This document shows, one piece after another, positions 34,502 through 43,227 of a stretch of DNA of 64,000 nucleotides; the first letter of the stretch is position 1, and every line of letters begins with the position of its first letter. The translations under genes and the position numbers were made by a program. The stretch is from a bacterium (GTDB taxonomy: Bacteria; Patescibacteriota; Saccharimonadia; Saccharimonadales; UBA4665), in assembly GCA_021803105.1 (NCBI GenBank), contig JAJZMC010000001.1, forward strand, positions 1 to 64,000. The letters are read 5' to 3'. The notes beneath the pieces are model-generated. The model searched no databases, had not been told where the DNA came from, and worked only from the letters and a program-made list of their open reading frames with translations.

Positions 34502-34965
34502 ACCCGTCAATTAATGAAGCAGCTTTATATGCTCAAAAATATATTGAAGATTTGTTATCTTTTTTTGGGTTAAACACCGATGTCAATAGTTCAATAGATG
34601 ATGAAGTAATTCAATTATCTGTTCCAAGTACTCATATGAATGGTTTTTTAATAGGGCAAAATGGTGAAAATATGAGATCAATACAATACTTAACCACTAT
34701 GGCTCTTAAAAATAAAAACTTTGAACATATTAGAGTTAACTTAGATGTTGCAGATTATAAAAAACATCGAGCCGATAGGTTAAAAGAGAAAGCAACAATC
34801 TGGGTTAAAGAGGTTAAAGAAAAAAATACTATTATGGATTTAGAACCAATGAATTCAGCCGATAGAAGAATTATTCATCAACTTGCCGCTGAATATGGGC
34901 TTAGTTCTGATTCAGTAGGTGAAGGAAGGGATCGTCATATTGTTCTTAAAAAAATAGCTGACTAA
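34498..34965 (+). CDS. jag: Jag/KhpB-type RNA-binding protein (KH-R3H)
   Basis: 155 residues. The KH domain GxxG loop is in 'LIGQNGENMRSIQYL' (near 55). The R3H domain is at about 95-155, with the R-x-x-x-H motif in 'NSADRRIIHQLAAEY' and 'GEGRDRHIVL'. The N-terminal Jag domain is short or absent. It overlaps yidC by 4 nt, the usual partner, and overlaps the stop of the convergent glycosyltransferase gene. Confidence 0.92.
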   Translation: MNPSINEAALYAQKYIEDLLSFFGLNTDVNSSIDDEVIQLSVPSTHMNGFLIGQNGENMRSIQYLTTMALKNKNFEHIRVNLDVADYKKHRADRLKEKATIWVKEVKEKNTIMDLEPMNSADRRIIHQLAAEYGLSSDSVGEGRDRHIVLKKIAD

Positions 34966-36053
34966 AGAAGAGCTTTATTATAGACGTCAAGTGTTTGATT
35001 TGCCATTCTTTGCCAGGAGTATTTTTTTATTTGTGAATAACCGGCTGTAATTAATTTATTTCTAATGTTTTTATCCGATATTACTAAACTAATAGTTCTG
35101 ACCATGTCATCAACACTTAAGGGATTGAAATAACTAGCCGCTGAGCTATATATTTCCGGTAAACAGGTAGCACTACTACTAATAACAGGAGCACCGTGAA
35201 TCATAGCTTCTAATCCAGGTAAACCAAAACCTTCACTTAGAGAAGGAAATACATAAGCTAAACAATTTTCGTATAAATAACGTAGCTGACCATCACTAAT
35301 AAAATCAGTAAATATTATATAAGGTTTAATGTTAGGGTTTAAACTAGACTCAATCTTCTGATAATTAACATCTTTTTTTCCAGCTAGTACTAATAATAAA
35401 TCGGGGTAAGTTTTTCTTAGAATAATAAAAGTTTTAATAAGCCTCCCTAAATTTTTATGAGGATTTGGTCGACCAACATATAGTAAAAACTTTTTATTAG
35501 CTAAAGCAGGTAAAGCAATAGTTTTATCGGTGATTTTATCGGCTGCTTCATAGGTTACAACTATTTTACTGGGATTAATTTTAGAAAAGCTGGCTAGATC
35601 TTTTTTTACGAAGTTTGAGGGAGTTAGAATAAACTTAGATTTTTTGGAAGCGACGATGATAACTGCTTTATAAATAATTTGTTTGATTTTAAAAACAACC
35701 TTATTTTTAGCTGGATTATTAAATCTAGCAGTTGTTAAATCATGAATAGTGGTGATAGTTTTACCCCAATATAGTATAGGCTGTTCAGTCTTACCAAAAT
35801 GAACTAAATCTGGCCTTAAGTCCTTTAATTGTTTTTTAAAATCAAATTGTTCAGCAAAACTAAATTCTTTAAAAGGGGAAGAAAAGACTCTAAAATTTGG
35901 AGTTATTTCTTGAAAAAAAGCTACCCGATCCGGCTTAGTTAAAATAATAATTTCATGAGCTGGGTTTAGTCTATATAAATACTCAATTAATTTATCTATA
36001 TATCGACCAGTACTGGTTCCAGATTCTCTAGCATCAATAACTATTTTTTTCAT
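34962..36053 (-). CDS. Glycosyltransferase family 4 (GT-B)
   Basis: 363 residues. The N-terminus 'IVIDARESGTSTGRYIDKL' binds the acceptor side. The C-terminal nucleotide-sugar half has 'LYVGRPNPHKNLGRLI', 'VFPSLSEGFGLPGLEAM' with the E-x7-E motif, and 'PVISS'. It resembles mannosyl/rhamnosyl transferases of polysaccharide loci and acts at the inner membrane face. A decayed copy of its 5' end lies at 37965-38140. Sugar specificity is not readable. Confidence 0.92.
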   Translation of the reverse strand: MKKIVIDARESGTSTGRYIDKLIEYLYRLNPAHEIIILTKPDRVAFFQEITPNFRVFSSPFKEFSFAEQFDFKKQLKDLRPDLVHFGKTEQPILYWGKTITTIHDLTTARFNNPAKNKVVFKIKQIIYKAVIIVASKKSKFILTPSNFVKKDLASFSKINPSKIVVTYEAADKITDKTIALPALANKKFLLYVGRPNPHKNLGRLIKTFIILRKTYPDLLLVLAGKKDVNYQKIESSLNPNIKPYIIFTDFISDGQLRYLYENCLAYVFPSLSEGFGLPGLEAMIHGAPVISSSATCLPEIYSSAASYFNPLSVDDMVRTISLVISDKNIRNKLITAGYSQIKKYSWQRMANQTLDVYNKALL

Positions 36054-36063
36054 TTTTCAAAAC

Positions 36064-37962
36064 TCAATTTCTTAATAATCCACCCCATTCAACAACCGTA
36101 AAACCTTTTCTATTAGGAGTAATGAATGTTTGAGACTGTAGAGGTATTGGTTTATTAAGTCCTTGAAAATCAAGAAAAGCTCGTATTATAGTAGTTGGTT
36201 TAGGAGAGATTTTTAACGGAGCTAGTTCGTTCATTTGAGGGGTTGTTAGCCAAGTTAATCTGGTATATGGGGTGTTAGGTAATTTAGGTTGCCAGTAGGA
36301 TAAGAAATTTGTTATTTCAGTCTTATTAAAACCTTGTTTTTTGAGCTGACTTTTAATAGTAGATAATACTTGGTTATGAGGTACAATTGTTCCTTTATTA
36401 ATTAAAGGATAAATACCTAGTCCTTGACCTTCCCAGTATAATGAACTATATTTCTTACCTTGATATATTAAAGTACCACTTGGATTTGCTAAAATATTTT
36501 GCCAACCATATTTTGTATAGAGTGGTTTAGAAGCGGTTATTTTAGCTCCTACTTGAACATTAACAATAGTTGGTTTTGTTGGGTAAAGATAAATAACTGG
36601 TTTACCACATCCTCCTCCGGTAGTCATATTTTCTTTTAAATAGATAACGTATTCGCCAATAGCATTTTTTTCTATAATTACTGCATGAGCATTTTGATAT
36701 TGAGTTGGAGATAAATTAACAAGATTAGATGGAATTTGGTTTATGCTGCCATTAGGATTATAACCGTAGTATGTGTTGTAAAGATTTTTAAATAGAGCAC
36801 TACTGGTTGGAAGTTGATAAATTTCTTTACCGTTCGGAGTAGTGCCAGCGGGTATTAATTCGTTAGAGGGAAGGTTTTTAATAATGCCATAACCTGTAGG
36901 AAGTCCACATCCTCCTCCGGTAGCATAACCATAAAGACTATTATTTATTTGACCGTCATTCCATCGTATTTTAACTGGTTTACCACTGGTTCCGTTGTAG
37001 TTGTAATTACTTTGGTCTTCTAGACTACTATTAAAAACATAATTTGCGCCATAAACTCCTCCAATTACATCAAATATTTCTTTAACCTGATAATTAGTAT
37101 GGTTTAGAGCTGTAACTTCATAAAATGTTTGTAGACCGTTTTGACCAAGTTTAGTGATAGAGGATTTATTAACAGTATTACTAGACATACCATCAAGAGT
37201 AAGTATATTAGGTAGACCATTTAAAAATGATCCTATCATACTGTTGTATGGTGGTGTTGACCCAGGTTGATATAAAGACATACCGGCTATGTTAATGTTT
37301 TGAGGAAAACTAAAGGCTGGAATTACAGTAGTTGTATTAATAGTTACATTTTTGTTAACTTCAGCAGCAAGTGAAGCGGTTGAAGTCATATTTGAGTTAT
37401 TGTTTGTCGTTGATGTTGATATGAAGGACGGACTAAGTTTACTTAATATCGTATAATGTCCTGGCGTGGTTTCAATACTTACCAGCGTTACCTGAAATTG
37501 ACTATTGTCATATTTACTGTTTGTTACAATAATGATTGGTTGATTTTGGGGTGTTAAACCGATTTGAAAGTATAGTAATTGATTTGCCGAATATTCGGGT
37601 GGACAGTAGTTAATTATTCGTGAAGTACCGCAGTTGGTTCCAAAAATACTAGTATCGTTAAAGAAATTTAAATTACCAAGTCTTTTAGGAGAATTATAGA
37701 AGTGATAATTACCAGATAGGCTGTGGCTAGTAGTATTATTGGAAGCAAGCATACTTTTAATAGAGTTTCGAAACCCATAAATTAAACCGCTAATAATACC
37801 TATACAAACAAGAGTAATTAATAACCACAAAAATAAATGATGTTTTTGCTTTGGTATAACTGGTGGAGTAGGCGTTTGAATGATTTGAGGTTGTTCTAGG
37901 TTGTTTATTTGAAGGTTATCGGGGTTATCTTGAGGAGTAAAATTATCCGATTGCTGGTCCAT
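36064..37962 (-). CDS. Membrane-anchored extracellular protein with a KPVIYLYP domain
   Basis: 632 residues. A disordered Pro/Gln-rich cytoplasmic N-terminus (1-42), one membrane helix (about 43-65), then a long extracellular part. Paired 'GGGCG' motifs occur twice (near 350 and 450). The second precedes 'KPVIYLYPTKPTIVNVQVG', which marks a C-terminal domain (about 450-632) I have seen as a conserved uncharacterised block in bacterial surface proteins. It ends 'VVEWGGLLRN'. It lies between a GT4 gene and the remains of a second GT4. Function unknown. Confidence 0.72.
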   Translation of the reverse strand: MDQQSDNFTPQDNPDNLQINNLEQPQIIQTPTPPVIPKQKHHLFLWLLITLVCIGIISGLIYGFRNSIKSMLASNNTTSHSLSGNYHFYNSPKRLGNLNFFNDTSIFGTNCGTSRIINYCPPEYSANQLLYFQIGLTPQNQPIIIVTNSKYDNSQFQVTLVSIETTPGHYTILSKLSPSFISTSTTNNNSNMTSTASLAAEVNKNVTINTTTVIPAFSFPQNINIAGMSLYQPGSTPPYNSMIGSFLNGLPNILTLDGMSSNTVNKSSITKLGQNGLQTFYEVTALNHTNYQVKEIFDVIGGVYGANYVFNSSLEDQSNYNYNGTSGKPVKIRWNDGQINNSLYGYATGGGCGLPTGYGIIKNLPSNELIPAGTTPNGKEIYQLPTSSALFKNLYNTYYGYNPNGSINQIPSNLVNLSPTQYQNAHAVIIEKNAIGEYVIYLKENMTTGGGCGKPVIYLYPTKPTIVNVQVGAKITASKPLYTKYGWQNILANPSGTLIYQGKKYSSLYWEGQGLGIYPLINKGTIVPHNQVLSTIKSQLKKQGFNKTEITNFLSYWQPKLPNTPYTRLTWLTTPQMNELAPLKISPKPTTIIRAFLDFQGLNKPIPLQSQTFITPNRKGFTVVEWGGLLRN

Positions 37963-37964
37963 AT

Positions 37965-38140
37965 TTTAATTGTATATTAAAAATGCTTAGTGAACCAAAT
38001 GATTCTTTAATAAAGTTTGATGGAGTTAACGCAATAATTTCATGAGCTGGTTTTAACTTATATAAATGTTCTATCAATTTATTAATATATTGACCAGTAT
38101 TAATACCTGATTATTTGGCGTCAATGATTATTTTAGACAT
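37965..38140 (-). pseudogene. Degenerate fragment of a GT4 glycosyltransferase gene
   Basis: Reading minus from an ATG at 38140 gives MSKIIIDAK-stop-SGINTGQYINKL and EHLYKLKPAHEII. This matches the N-terminus of the GT4 at 34962-36053 (MKKIVIDARESGTSTGRYIDKL). Codon 10 is TAA (38113-38111). After about residue 39 the match jumps to the internal block TPSNFVKKDLASFS, so a large internal deletion is also present. Its start overlaps the end of the upstream GT2 gene, as in a former GT2-GT4 operon. Confidence 0.85.
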
Positions 38141-39158
38141 GTTTTTTTCTCAAAATTGACCAGTAGATACTTCTTAGTCGTCTTATTTTAGTAGCGTTGG
38201 GGGGTAAATCATAAATTAACGTGGATTTGATATATGAATCTGGTACAACTTTGTGTTTTAAAATATATATTCTTTGAATAGAAGCTCTTGGTAAAAGTAG
38301 TAACATTTTAAAAAATCCTTTAAGAGCAAATTGTAATTGTTTTCTGATTGCTGCGCTAATAAAAAAACTTAAATATACTATTAAAAATCTAGGCATTATT
38401 TTAATTAATAAGCTTGAAGGCATATTCTTCCATAGTAAAAGTGGTAGATTCTTCATTGTTTGATATGTTGTGAAACCTTTAATTGTTTTACTAGTAGCGC
38501 CAATGTGATGATAAACTAGTGCGTCTGGTTGATATAAAACTTTCCAACCGAATAATTGAGCTCTGAAACTAATATCAACATCTTCATAGTAAGCAAAAAA
38601 AGATTCATCAAATAATCTAATTTGTTTTAACATGGATGAGCGATATAAACTGGCACCACCACTACCTGCAAAAACAAAATTATCTAAATCATATTTATCA
38701 GACAAAAGTTCTCCTCGTCCTCTTGGATAGGGTAAACCCCAACTAGTATAAAAATCTCCAGTACTGTCAATATGTTTTCCTTGATAATCTAAAATTTTGG
38801 AAGTTACTATGCCAACATTTTTATGAGCTTCTAGGACCGTAACTAAGCTATTCAGCCAGTTTTTATCAGCAATCGCATCGTTATTAAATAAACCAATAAA
38901 ATCGAAACCAATATCAATAGCATATCGAATACCAACATTAACACCACCAGCAAAACCTAGGTTTCGTTTCTGTTTTAATATAATAATTTCTGGATATGAT
39001 TCTTCTATAATTTTCAAGGAATTATCAATTGAACCGTTTTCAACTACAATAATTGTGGAAACCAGTGACTGATTTAATAAAGAATCAATGCAATCAACAA
39101 TAGTCTCTTGACCATTCCAGTTTGGTACTATAATAGTTGTTTTAGGTATCGACTTCAT
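38133..39158 (-). CDS. Glycosyltransferase family 2, rhamnosyltransferase-like
   Basis: 341 residues. A GT-A fold: 'TTIIVPNWNGQETIVDCIDSLL', 'VENGSIDNS', the D-x-D equivalent 'GLFNNDAIADKNWL', and 'FFAYYEDVDISFRAQLFGW' with the catalytic-base region. A C-terminal segment near 250-285 is hydrophobic or amphipathic. This pattern is common in WbbL-type rhamnosyltransferases. Its divergent partner is the exporter permease, only 32 bp away. Confidence 0.9.
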   Translation of the reverse strand: MKSIPKTTIIVPNWNGQETIVDCIDSLLNQSLVSTIIVVENGSIDNSLKIIEESYPEIIILKQKRNLGFAGGVNVGIRYAIDIGFDFIGLFNNDAIADKNWLNSLVTVLEAHKNVGIVTSKILDYQGKHIDSTGDFYTSWGLPYPRGRGELLSDKYDLDNFVFAGSGGASLYRSSMLKQIRLFDESFFAYYEDVDISFRAQLFGWKVLYQPDALVYHHIGATSKTIKGFTTYQTMKNLPLLLWKNMPSSLLIKIMPRFLIVYLSFFISAAIRKQLQFALKGFFKMLLLLPRASIQRIYILKHKVVPDSYIKSTLIYDLPPNATKIRRLRSIYWSILRKKHV

Positions 39159-39167
39159 AAGGTATAT

Positions 39168-39177
39168 TCTATATAAT
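39168..39177. promoter_or_regulatory. Overlapping divergent -10 boxes in a 32-bp intergenic region
   Basis: Plus-strand TATAAT (39172-39177) faces minus-strand TATAGA (39173-39168), which ends 9 nt before the GT2 ATG. The boxes share two base pairs, so both promoters cannot be occupied at once. Confidence 0.5.
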
Positions 39178-39190
39178 ACTCTATAAATAA

Positions 39191-39994
39191 ATGTTTAAAC
39201 GTATTTTTTCAAAACAAAATATTATCTTAGTGAAAGAGTTGGTACGAACTGACTTTAAATTAAGATATCAAGGATCAGTTCTTGGATATACCTGGTCTTT
39301 ATTACGGCCTCTTTTGATATTTATAATTTTATATATAGTTTTTGTTAAATTTCTTAAAGTAGGTGCCGGCATACCACATTATCCGGTTTATCTATTATTA
39401 GGCATGGTAATGTGGAACTTCTTTTTAGAAATGACTATGATGAGCTTAGGTTCAATTGTTGGTCGAGGCGACCTGATTCGTAAAATTCGTATTCCTAGAT
39501 GGATAATAGTGATCAGTAGTAGTTTATCTGCGGTTATTAATTTTTTATTAAACCTTGTTGTTATAGCGATTTTTATGATCGCTAATCATGTATCGATTTC
39601 TTGGTCGGTATTATTTCTCCCTCTTATTTTCTTTGAGGTTTATGTTTTTTCATTAGGTATATCATTTTTTCTGTCAGCCGCATTTGTTAAATTTCGTGAC
39701 ATTAATTATATCTGGGAAGTTTTTTTACAAGCAGGATTTTATATAACGCCTATCTTGTATCCTTTATCACGAATTTCAAATCATACGTATCAGAAATTAA
39801 TGATTTTAAATCCTATGGCTCAGACTATGCAAGACGCTCGTTATAGTATTATAACCCATCAAACAATCACTAGTTATGCGTTATTCAATAATGGTTATTA
39901 TATTTACATACCTTTTTTAATAGTTTTAATAACATTATTAATCGGTGCTACTTACTTTAAGAAAAGTTCTAAGTTTTTTGCTGAGGAGATTTAA
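39191..39994 (+). CDS. Polysaccharide ABC exporter permease (Wzm/TagG-like)
   Basis: 267 residues with six hydrophobic segments. The N-terminal block 'VRTDFKLRYQGSVLGYTWSLLRPL' is diagnostic of O-antigen/teichoic-acid ABC-2 permeases, and 'FRDINYIWEVFLQ' and 'NPMAQTMQDARY' follow. It forms the membrane channel for lipid-linked glycan with the ATPase encoded 2 nt downstream. Its mRNA leader is at most about 13 nt. Confidence 0.94.
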   Translation: MFKRIFSKQNIILVKELVRTDFKLRYQGSVLGYTWSLLRPLLIFIILYIVFVKFLKVGAGIPHYPVYLLLGMVMWNFFLEMTMMSLGSIVGRGDLIRKIRIPRWIIVISSSLSAVINFLLNLVVIAIFMIANHVSISWSVLFLPLIFFEVYVFSLGISFFLSAAFVKFRDINYIWEVFLQAGFYITPILYPLSRISNHTYQKLMILNPMAQTMQDARYSIITHQTITSYALFNNGYYIYIPFLIVLITLLIGATYFKKSSKFFAEEI

Positions 39995-39996
39995 TA

Positions 39997-41241
39997 ATGG
40001 AACAAGATATTGTCATAAAAGTTGATAATGTAACAAAAAATTTTAAGTTACCACATAATAAAAATAATTCAGTAAAAAGCGCTGTTATAAATTTTTATAA
40101 ACGTAATAAAAGCTATGATTTACAAAAAGCTGTAAATAATGTTAGTTTTGAAGTAAAAAGAGGTGAGTTTTTCGGCATAGTAGGTAGAAACGGAAGTGGT
40201 AAAAGTACTTTATTAAAGCTACTAGCAGGCATTTATTCTCCAACAAATGGGAATATTAATATACAAGGCAAGCTTATACCTTTTATTGAACTTGGAGTTG
40301 GTTTTAGTCCAGAATTAACTGGTCGCGAGAACGTATTTTTAAATGGAGCTCTTTTGGGATTTAGTCGAAAAGAAATGGAAGTTTTATATAAAGATATAGT
40401 TGATTTTGCAGAGTTAAGTAAATTTATGAACCAAAAACTTAAAAATTATTCATCAGGCATGCAAGTAAGATTAGCTTTTTCGATTGCAATACGAGCAAAA
40501 AGTGACATTCTTTTAATTGATGAAGTCTTAGCTGTTGGTGATGCTGCATTTCAAACCAAATGTTTTGATTATTTTGTTGAATTAAAGAAGACCGACACTA
40601 CAGTTATTTTTGTGTCTCATGATAGAGGTTCTTTAGAGCGTTTTTGCGATAATGGCATTTTACTCAACGAAGGTACTGTTATAGAAAGTGGGACTATGCA
40701 AAAAGTCTTATCAGCTTACAGTGAAATTATAATGGAAGAGCTTTCTCATAATCAAACACCAACGGTTAATGAAAATACAACAGATTTTGAGGCGGAAAAA
40801 AATATTAACTCGGGAGAAGCTGTTATTACAGACATTAAAACAATTAATAATACTGGCGGAAAAAAATCAAAATTTAATTATGGTGAAGAAATTGCTATTG
40901 AATTTAAAGTACTAATTAAAAAAACAGTTATAAACCCAATAGTTGGTGTTACTGTCTGGCAGAAAAATATCGATAGGGCTATTTTTGCTACTAATACTAT
41001 GATTGAAGGAATTAAACAGTCGGGCAAGTTCACTAATGGTGAGACAATTTATTTTAAAGCTAATATTCCACCAGGCCTTAATGATGGAGAATATTATACT
41101 GAACCAGCTGTTTCTAACGAGTCTGGTACATTATTCTTTGATCGAAAGCAAAAAGCAACAACTTTCTTTATCTCAGGGAGCAATAATCCGCATTCATTAA
41201 TATCTACGAGAGAAAAGATAGTATTTAATAAAATAACATAA
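39997..41241 (+). CDS. Polysaccharide ABC exporter ATPase (Wzt/TagH-like) with Wzt C-terminal domain
   Basis: 414 residues. The ATPase domain (1-245) has Walker A GRNGSGKST, signature 'KNYSSGMQVRLAFSIA', Walker B 'DILLIDEVLAVGD' and switch His 'FVSHDRGS'. The C-terminal beta domain (about 270-414) resembles Wzt_C, which recognises the non-reducing end of the glycan before export. That suggests the exported chain is completed and capped in the cytoplasm. The ATG follows GAGGAG. Confidence 0.94.
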   Translation: MEQDIVIKVDNVTKNFKLPHNKNNSVKSAVINFYKRNKSYDLQKAVNNVSFEVKRGEFFGIVGRNGSGKSTLLKLLAGIYSPTNGNINIQGKLIPFIELGVGFSPELTGRENVFLNGALLGFSRKEMEVLYKDIVDFAELSKFMNQKLKNYSSGMQVRLAFSIAIRAKSDILLIDEVLAVGDAAFQTKCFDYFVELKKTDTTVIFVSHDRGSLERFCDNGILLNEGTVIESGTMQKVLSAYSEIIMEELSHNQTPTVNENTTDFEAEKNINSGEAVITDIKTINNTGGKKSKFNYGEEIAIEFKVLIKKTVINPIVGVTVWQKNIDRAIFATNTMIEGIKQSGKFTNGETIYFKANIPPGLNDGEYYTEPAVSNESGTLFFDRKQKATTFFISGSNNPHSLISTREKIVFNKIT

Positions 41242-41290
41242 AAAACAGTTAGTTTTTGCATGTAGTATTATTTAAATAGTAAAATGAAGT

Positions 41291-42223
41291 ATGGATATAA
41301 ATTTATTTATAAAAATAAGAAATGGATTATCACTTAAAAAAAGAAGGGTATTGAACCTGGGATTTTCTTTAAATGTTACCAAAAAATATCGAGAAAATCA
41401 TAAAGTTCTAACAAGAAATATAAACAGATCTTCTGAAACAAAAATAGCTGTAGTTGTTCATTTGTTTTATGAAGAAAGTTGGGATGTTATACAAAAAAAT
41501 CTAAAAAATCTTAATAAACCATTTGATTTATTTATATCGATACCTAGTAGAACTTTTAAAGTAATTGATAAAATTCAAAAAGATTATCCCTTGGTATATA
41601 TCTATGAAACACCTAATAGAGGTAGAGATGTATTGCCTTTCATTAAAATCTTACCGGTTATTAGAGAAAAAGGCTATCTTTATATTTTAAAAATACATTC
41701 TAAAAAATCTACTCATAGAATCGATGGTAACGAGTGGATGAATGGTATGTTAGAGAGTTTATTGCCCAACAATAAACAAATATTTAATAAGTTAATTAAT
41801 GTTCTTGATAAAAAAGATACTGGACTTATTGGGCCAAGTGGTCAATATATTCAGCTCACTGTTAATTTTGAAGCTAATGGTGTTCTGATGACCGAAATTT
41901 TAAAATTAATTTATCATAATAAAGTAACAGTATTTAACGTTCTACAATCAAACAGAACAGATTATGGTTTTTTTGCTGGTACTATGTTTTGGGCTCGAAT
42001 AGATAGTTTAGATAAAATAGTTAATCATAATTTTGGAGTTTATAAATTTAATTCTGAGGCTGGTCAGATTGATGGAACATTAGCTCATGCCTTTGAAAGA
42101 GTTTTTTGTTTAATACCGGAAATAGACGGTAAACACATGTACGAAATAAGCCCAGATAATATAATGAAAATTAATTACAAAACAAATAATATACCAGATT
42201 GGTCTGATGTTTATATAGGTTAA
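41291..42223 (+). CDS. RgpF-like rhamnan synthesis protein
   Basis: 310 residues, corresponding to one RgpF domain. Blocks include 'KIAVVVHLFYEESWDVI', 'NRGRDVLPFIKIL', 'YILKIHSKKSTHR', 'GLIGPSG' and 'FFAGTMFWARIDSL'. RgpF proteins act in rhamnose-glucose cell-wall polysaccharide synthesis, probably as glycosyltransferases. It lies 49 nt after the exporter ATPase. A TAAAAT ends 5 nt before the ATG, so it may have its own start. It fits the rml genes near the right end. Confidence 0.85.
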   Translation: MDINLFIKIRNGLSLKKRRVLNLGFSLNVTKKYRENHKVLTRNINRSSETKIAVVVHLFYEESWDVIQKNLKNLNKPFDLFISIPSRTFKVIDKIQKDYPLVYIYETPNRGRDVLPFIKILPVIREKGYLYILKIHSKKSTHRIDGNEWMNGMLESLLPNNKQIFNKLINVLDKKDTGLIGPSGQYIQLTVNFEANGVLMTEILKLIYHNKVTVFNVLQSNRTDYGFFAGTMFWARIDSLDKIVNHNFGVYKFNSEAGQIDGTLAHAFERVFCLIPEIDGKHMYEISPDNIMKINYKTNNIPDWSDVYIG

Positions 42224-42240
42224 TATAATTTATTTTTTTC

Positions 42241-43227
42241 TTAGTTCTTAGTTTTAGATTCCAGAGATAGTTTTTTGCGAGCATTGTTATTTCGAATATT
42301 TTTAAGCGCATGGTAACGACCTAATTTTTCTGCAAAATTGAAGAATGGTGATTCTATACTCCATACTAGCTTAGATTTAGTACTGTATTCTTGATCACGT
42401 CTGATAAATTTTAAATCTGCTATAGTTGGTTTAATCCAACCCAGTAGAAGCGAACGTTTACTCGGTAATAGTTTTAGATTGACGCTTTCCTGTAGACCAA
42501 TATATTCATCGAATTTACGATGAAAATATTGTCTAGCAGTGTATTCGTTGGAATGCCAAACTGAACCTAGGGGGGCAAAAGCTTTAAAGTATCCATTTTC
42601 TAACATATCTTTCGCAAGTGCTTGATCTTCGGCATAAGCTACATCTCTAAATGGTATTTTTCCAATTAATAAATCTCGTCGAATTGCTGAATTTACGTCC
42701 GAAAAGAAGCTACTAATGGGAGCTATGGTTTCGTTAGTTACTAATGATTTGTGCCTATATATAAAAATAGTATCAGATGCTGATAGTCCACCAAACACTC
42801 CAGATACCTCTCTTTTAATAGTTGAAGCGGCATTTGGACGAGGGATTTGTCTACCAAATACACATCCTATTAAATCATTGATAAAAAATGGCTCTATCAT
42901 GTTAATTATCCATTTATAATTTGTTGGAGTGGCGTCTTGTGATAGATAAAGCATAAATTCACCTTTTGCATTATGAGCTGCAATGGAGCGGGTTTTGCCA
43001 TGACCAAACTCTGAATTTGGGATTTTATTAAAAATTATTTTACTACCGTAGCTTTTTATTATATTGACTGTTTGATCTGTTGATCCTGAGTCAGTAATTA
43101 AAAGTTCTAAATTATAACCTGTTGGAAGTTGTTGCTTTAGAATCATTTCAATAGAATCTTTAAGATATTTTTCTCCGTTATATGTTGGTATAAAAACTGA
43201 GATATATTTATTTGAGGTCTTTGACAT
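42241..43227 (-). CDS. Glycosyltransferase family 2, rhamnosyltransferase-like
   Basis: 328 residues. The GT-A core has 'ISVFIPTYNGEKYLKDSI', 'ITDSGSTDQTVNII', 'FMLYLSQDATPTN' at the D-x-D position, and 'DVNSAIRRDLL' and 'AEDQALAKDML' in the acceptor half. It resembles RfbF/RgpB-type rhamnosyltransferases. Its 5' end overlaps the epimerase gene by 20 nt, so the pair is translated from one transcript. Confidence 0.88.
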   Translation of the reverse strand: MSKTSNKYISVFIPTYNGEKYLKDSIEMILKQQLPTGYNLELLITDSGSTDQTVNIIKSYGSKIIFNKIPNSEFGHGKTRSIAAHNAKGEFMLYLSQDATPTNYKWIINMIEPFFINDLIGCVFGRQIPRPNAASTIKREVSGVFGGLSASDTIFIYRHKSLVTNETIAPISSFFSDVNSAIRRDLLIGKIPFRDVAYAEDQALAKDMLENGYFKAFAPLGSVWHSNEYTARQYFHRKFDEYIGLQESVNLKLLPSKRSLLLGWIKPTIADLKFIRRDQEYSTKSKLVWSIESPFFNFAEKLGRYHALKNIRNNNARKKLSLESKTKN

